DNA from: UBA6183 sp943372215
GTDB taxonomy: Bacteria; Bacteroidota; Bacteroidia; UKL13-3
Direction: 5' to 3'
DNA: 64,000 nucleotides
Assembly (NCBI GenBank): GCA_943372215.1
Contig: CALRXU020000010.1
Location: forward strand, 1-64,000
Below the pieces are notes generated by a model that saw only the letters and a program-made list of their open reading frames with translations, had not been told where the DNA came from and did no database searches. A program made the translations under genes and the position numbers. Of this stretch, positions 63,267 to 64,000 are shown one piece after another (position 1 is the first letter of the stretch; every line of letters begins with the position of its first letter).

Positions 63267-64000
63267 TTATTTGGATAAAACGGTTAATACTAAAGCCAAG
63301 CTAGAGAGCAAACTGGCAATGGGGATAATAGAGCCAAGTTGTTTATCAAAAACCTGTGTACCCCTTGGAGGAATATAGATTACATCATCAGGTTGAATCA
63401 TGGGGTAAGGATTTAATGGCGTTTCTACTTTTGATAGGTCAACATTAATTTCTGATTTCATTCCCATAATGCCCATGCGAATAATTTTAACATGCTTCAC
63501 ATCGGCATAGTAGTTAATGCCACCACTTCTCCCAATCAGTTCAGTAAGTTTATTGTGTTCTTTTTCTAAAACAAATACCCCTGGGTTTTTTACCTCACCC
63601 AAAACAGTGGCTTGTAAATTCAATACACGCACCACAATTACTGGGCTAACAATGTTGTTTGCCAACAATACTTTTAAGGTGTCAGCCGCTTGTCTTGCAC
63701 TTAATCCTGCAAGCTTAATTTTACCTACTGCTGGTATGGCTACTTCTCCCTTTTTATCAACCAACAGCCACTTTCCGTACACCTCATTTGAGTTGTAGAT
63801 ACCAAATATTGAACCTACACTTAAATCATCATGGTTCCAGATGCTAATGCCAAGTTTATCATCAGGCTTTATCAGGTGTTCAAAGGTTGAGTCAAGGGCA
63901 TAGTTTATGCTATCTTTTACAGCCAATGTATTTCTGAATAGGCGGTTTGATTTACAGGAAAACAGTCCAGTAAACAATAACACAAAAAGGAATGGAGTAA
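63267..64000 (-). CDS. Wza-like polysaccharide export lipoprotein (5' end outside the window)
   Basis: A poly-export domain (IKPDDKLGISIWNHDDLSVG) and an SLBB domain (ATVLGEVKNPGVFVLEKEHN) identify an outer-membrane polysaccharide exporter of the Wza/BexD group. The end carries a hydrophobic helix (PIASLLSSLALVLTVL) as in the C-terminal Wza ring. The apparent start at 63983 is GTG, but the frame stays open to the window edge and encodes TPFLFVLLFTGLFSCK, the hydrophobic core and lipobox cysteine of a lipoprotein signal. The true ATG therefore lies beyond 64000, and at least 244 residues are present here. It leads the EPS operon seen in this window. Confidence 0.9.
   Translation of the reverse strand, partial: TPFLFVLLFTGLFSCKSNRLFRNTLAVKDSINYALDSTFEHLIKPDDKLGISIWNHDDLSVGSIFGIYNSNEVYGKWLLVDKKGEVAIPAVGKIKLAGLSARQAADTLKVLLANNIVSPVIVVRVLNLQATVLGEVKNPGVFVLEKEHNKLTELIGRSGGINYYADVKHVKIIRMGIMGMKSEINVDLSKVETPLNPYPMIQPDDVIYIPPRGTQVFDKQLGSIIPIASLLSSLALVLTVLSK

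Noticed and set aside
1..64000. tRNA or rRNA genes, insertion sequences, integrase or phage genes
   Set aside because: None found by reading for cloverleaf ends, rRNA landmarks, DDE/serine/tyrosine recombinase motifs or phage structural genes. The R-M island has no recombinase of its own in view.

Overview
The window comes from a member of the phylum Bacteroidota, probably of the Chitinophagales/Sphingobacteriales kind; genus and species cannot be named from sequence alone. The evidence is AT-rich DNA, three large secreted proteins ending in type IX secretion (T9SS) sorting domains, an ECF sigma/anti-sigma/GIN-domain operon, DUF1972 and DUF6671 family proteins, and promoters of the TTG-N19/20-TAnnTTTG type typical of the phylum.

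Layout. 1-8102, all on the minus strand, holds housekeeping genes (FMN reductase, rpiB, tatC, purL) around an ECF sigma operon with an anti-sigma-like membrane protein and a GIN-domain/beta-barrel protein. 8260-24005, plus strand, holds two T9SS cargo proteins: an endonuclease I-type nuclease and a 4225-residue beta-helix/TIG giant. 24131-33610 is housekeeping again (murI, glyA, a sugar nucleotidyltransferase, metG, a DUF6671 pair, icd and a divergent LysR regulator). 33670-36502 is a three-gene minus-strand operon for surface polysaccharide: a DUF1972 glycosyltransferase, a WecA-like initiating transferase, and a receiver domain carrying its own C-terminal membrane helix. A small outer-membrane protein gene follows, and then the 3' end of a second copy of it.

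37591 to about 45685 is a defence island transcribed left to right: Xre-type regulator, hsdR, hsdS, a PrrC-like ABC ATPase/anticodon-nuclease candidate, a MUG/UDG-fold protein, and hsdM. It starts exactly where the duplicated outer-membrane gene is broken off. A 42-nt relic of an hsdM start lies just before the UDG-like gene, so the cassette has been rearranged. This is the most interesting part of the window: restriction, a candidate tRNA-cutting guard and a candidate DNA glycosylase in one transcription unit.

45749-50422 (minus) is another T9SS protein with IgGFc-binding-like, VCBS and ASPIC/UnbV domains. From 50615 to the right edge lies a Wzx/Wzy-type exopolysaccharide locus read leftwards: wza-like lipoprotein (its start lies beyond 64000), Wzc-like co-polymerase with a degenerate kinase domain, Wzx-like flippase, then glycosyltransferase, Wzy-like polymerase, a three-domain kinase/nucleotidyltransferase/TMPK-like fusion, an acetyltransferase and two more glycosyltransferases. 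The two halves are separated by a palindrome-rich, probably repeat-type element (58972-59366) and a small plus-strand gene. The 33670-36502 operon supplies the lipid-linked first step that such a pathway needs, so the defence island and one T9SS gene now lie between two parts of what may once have been a single polysaccharide region.
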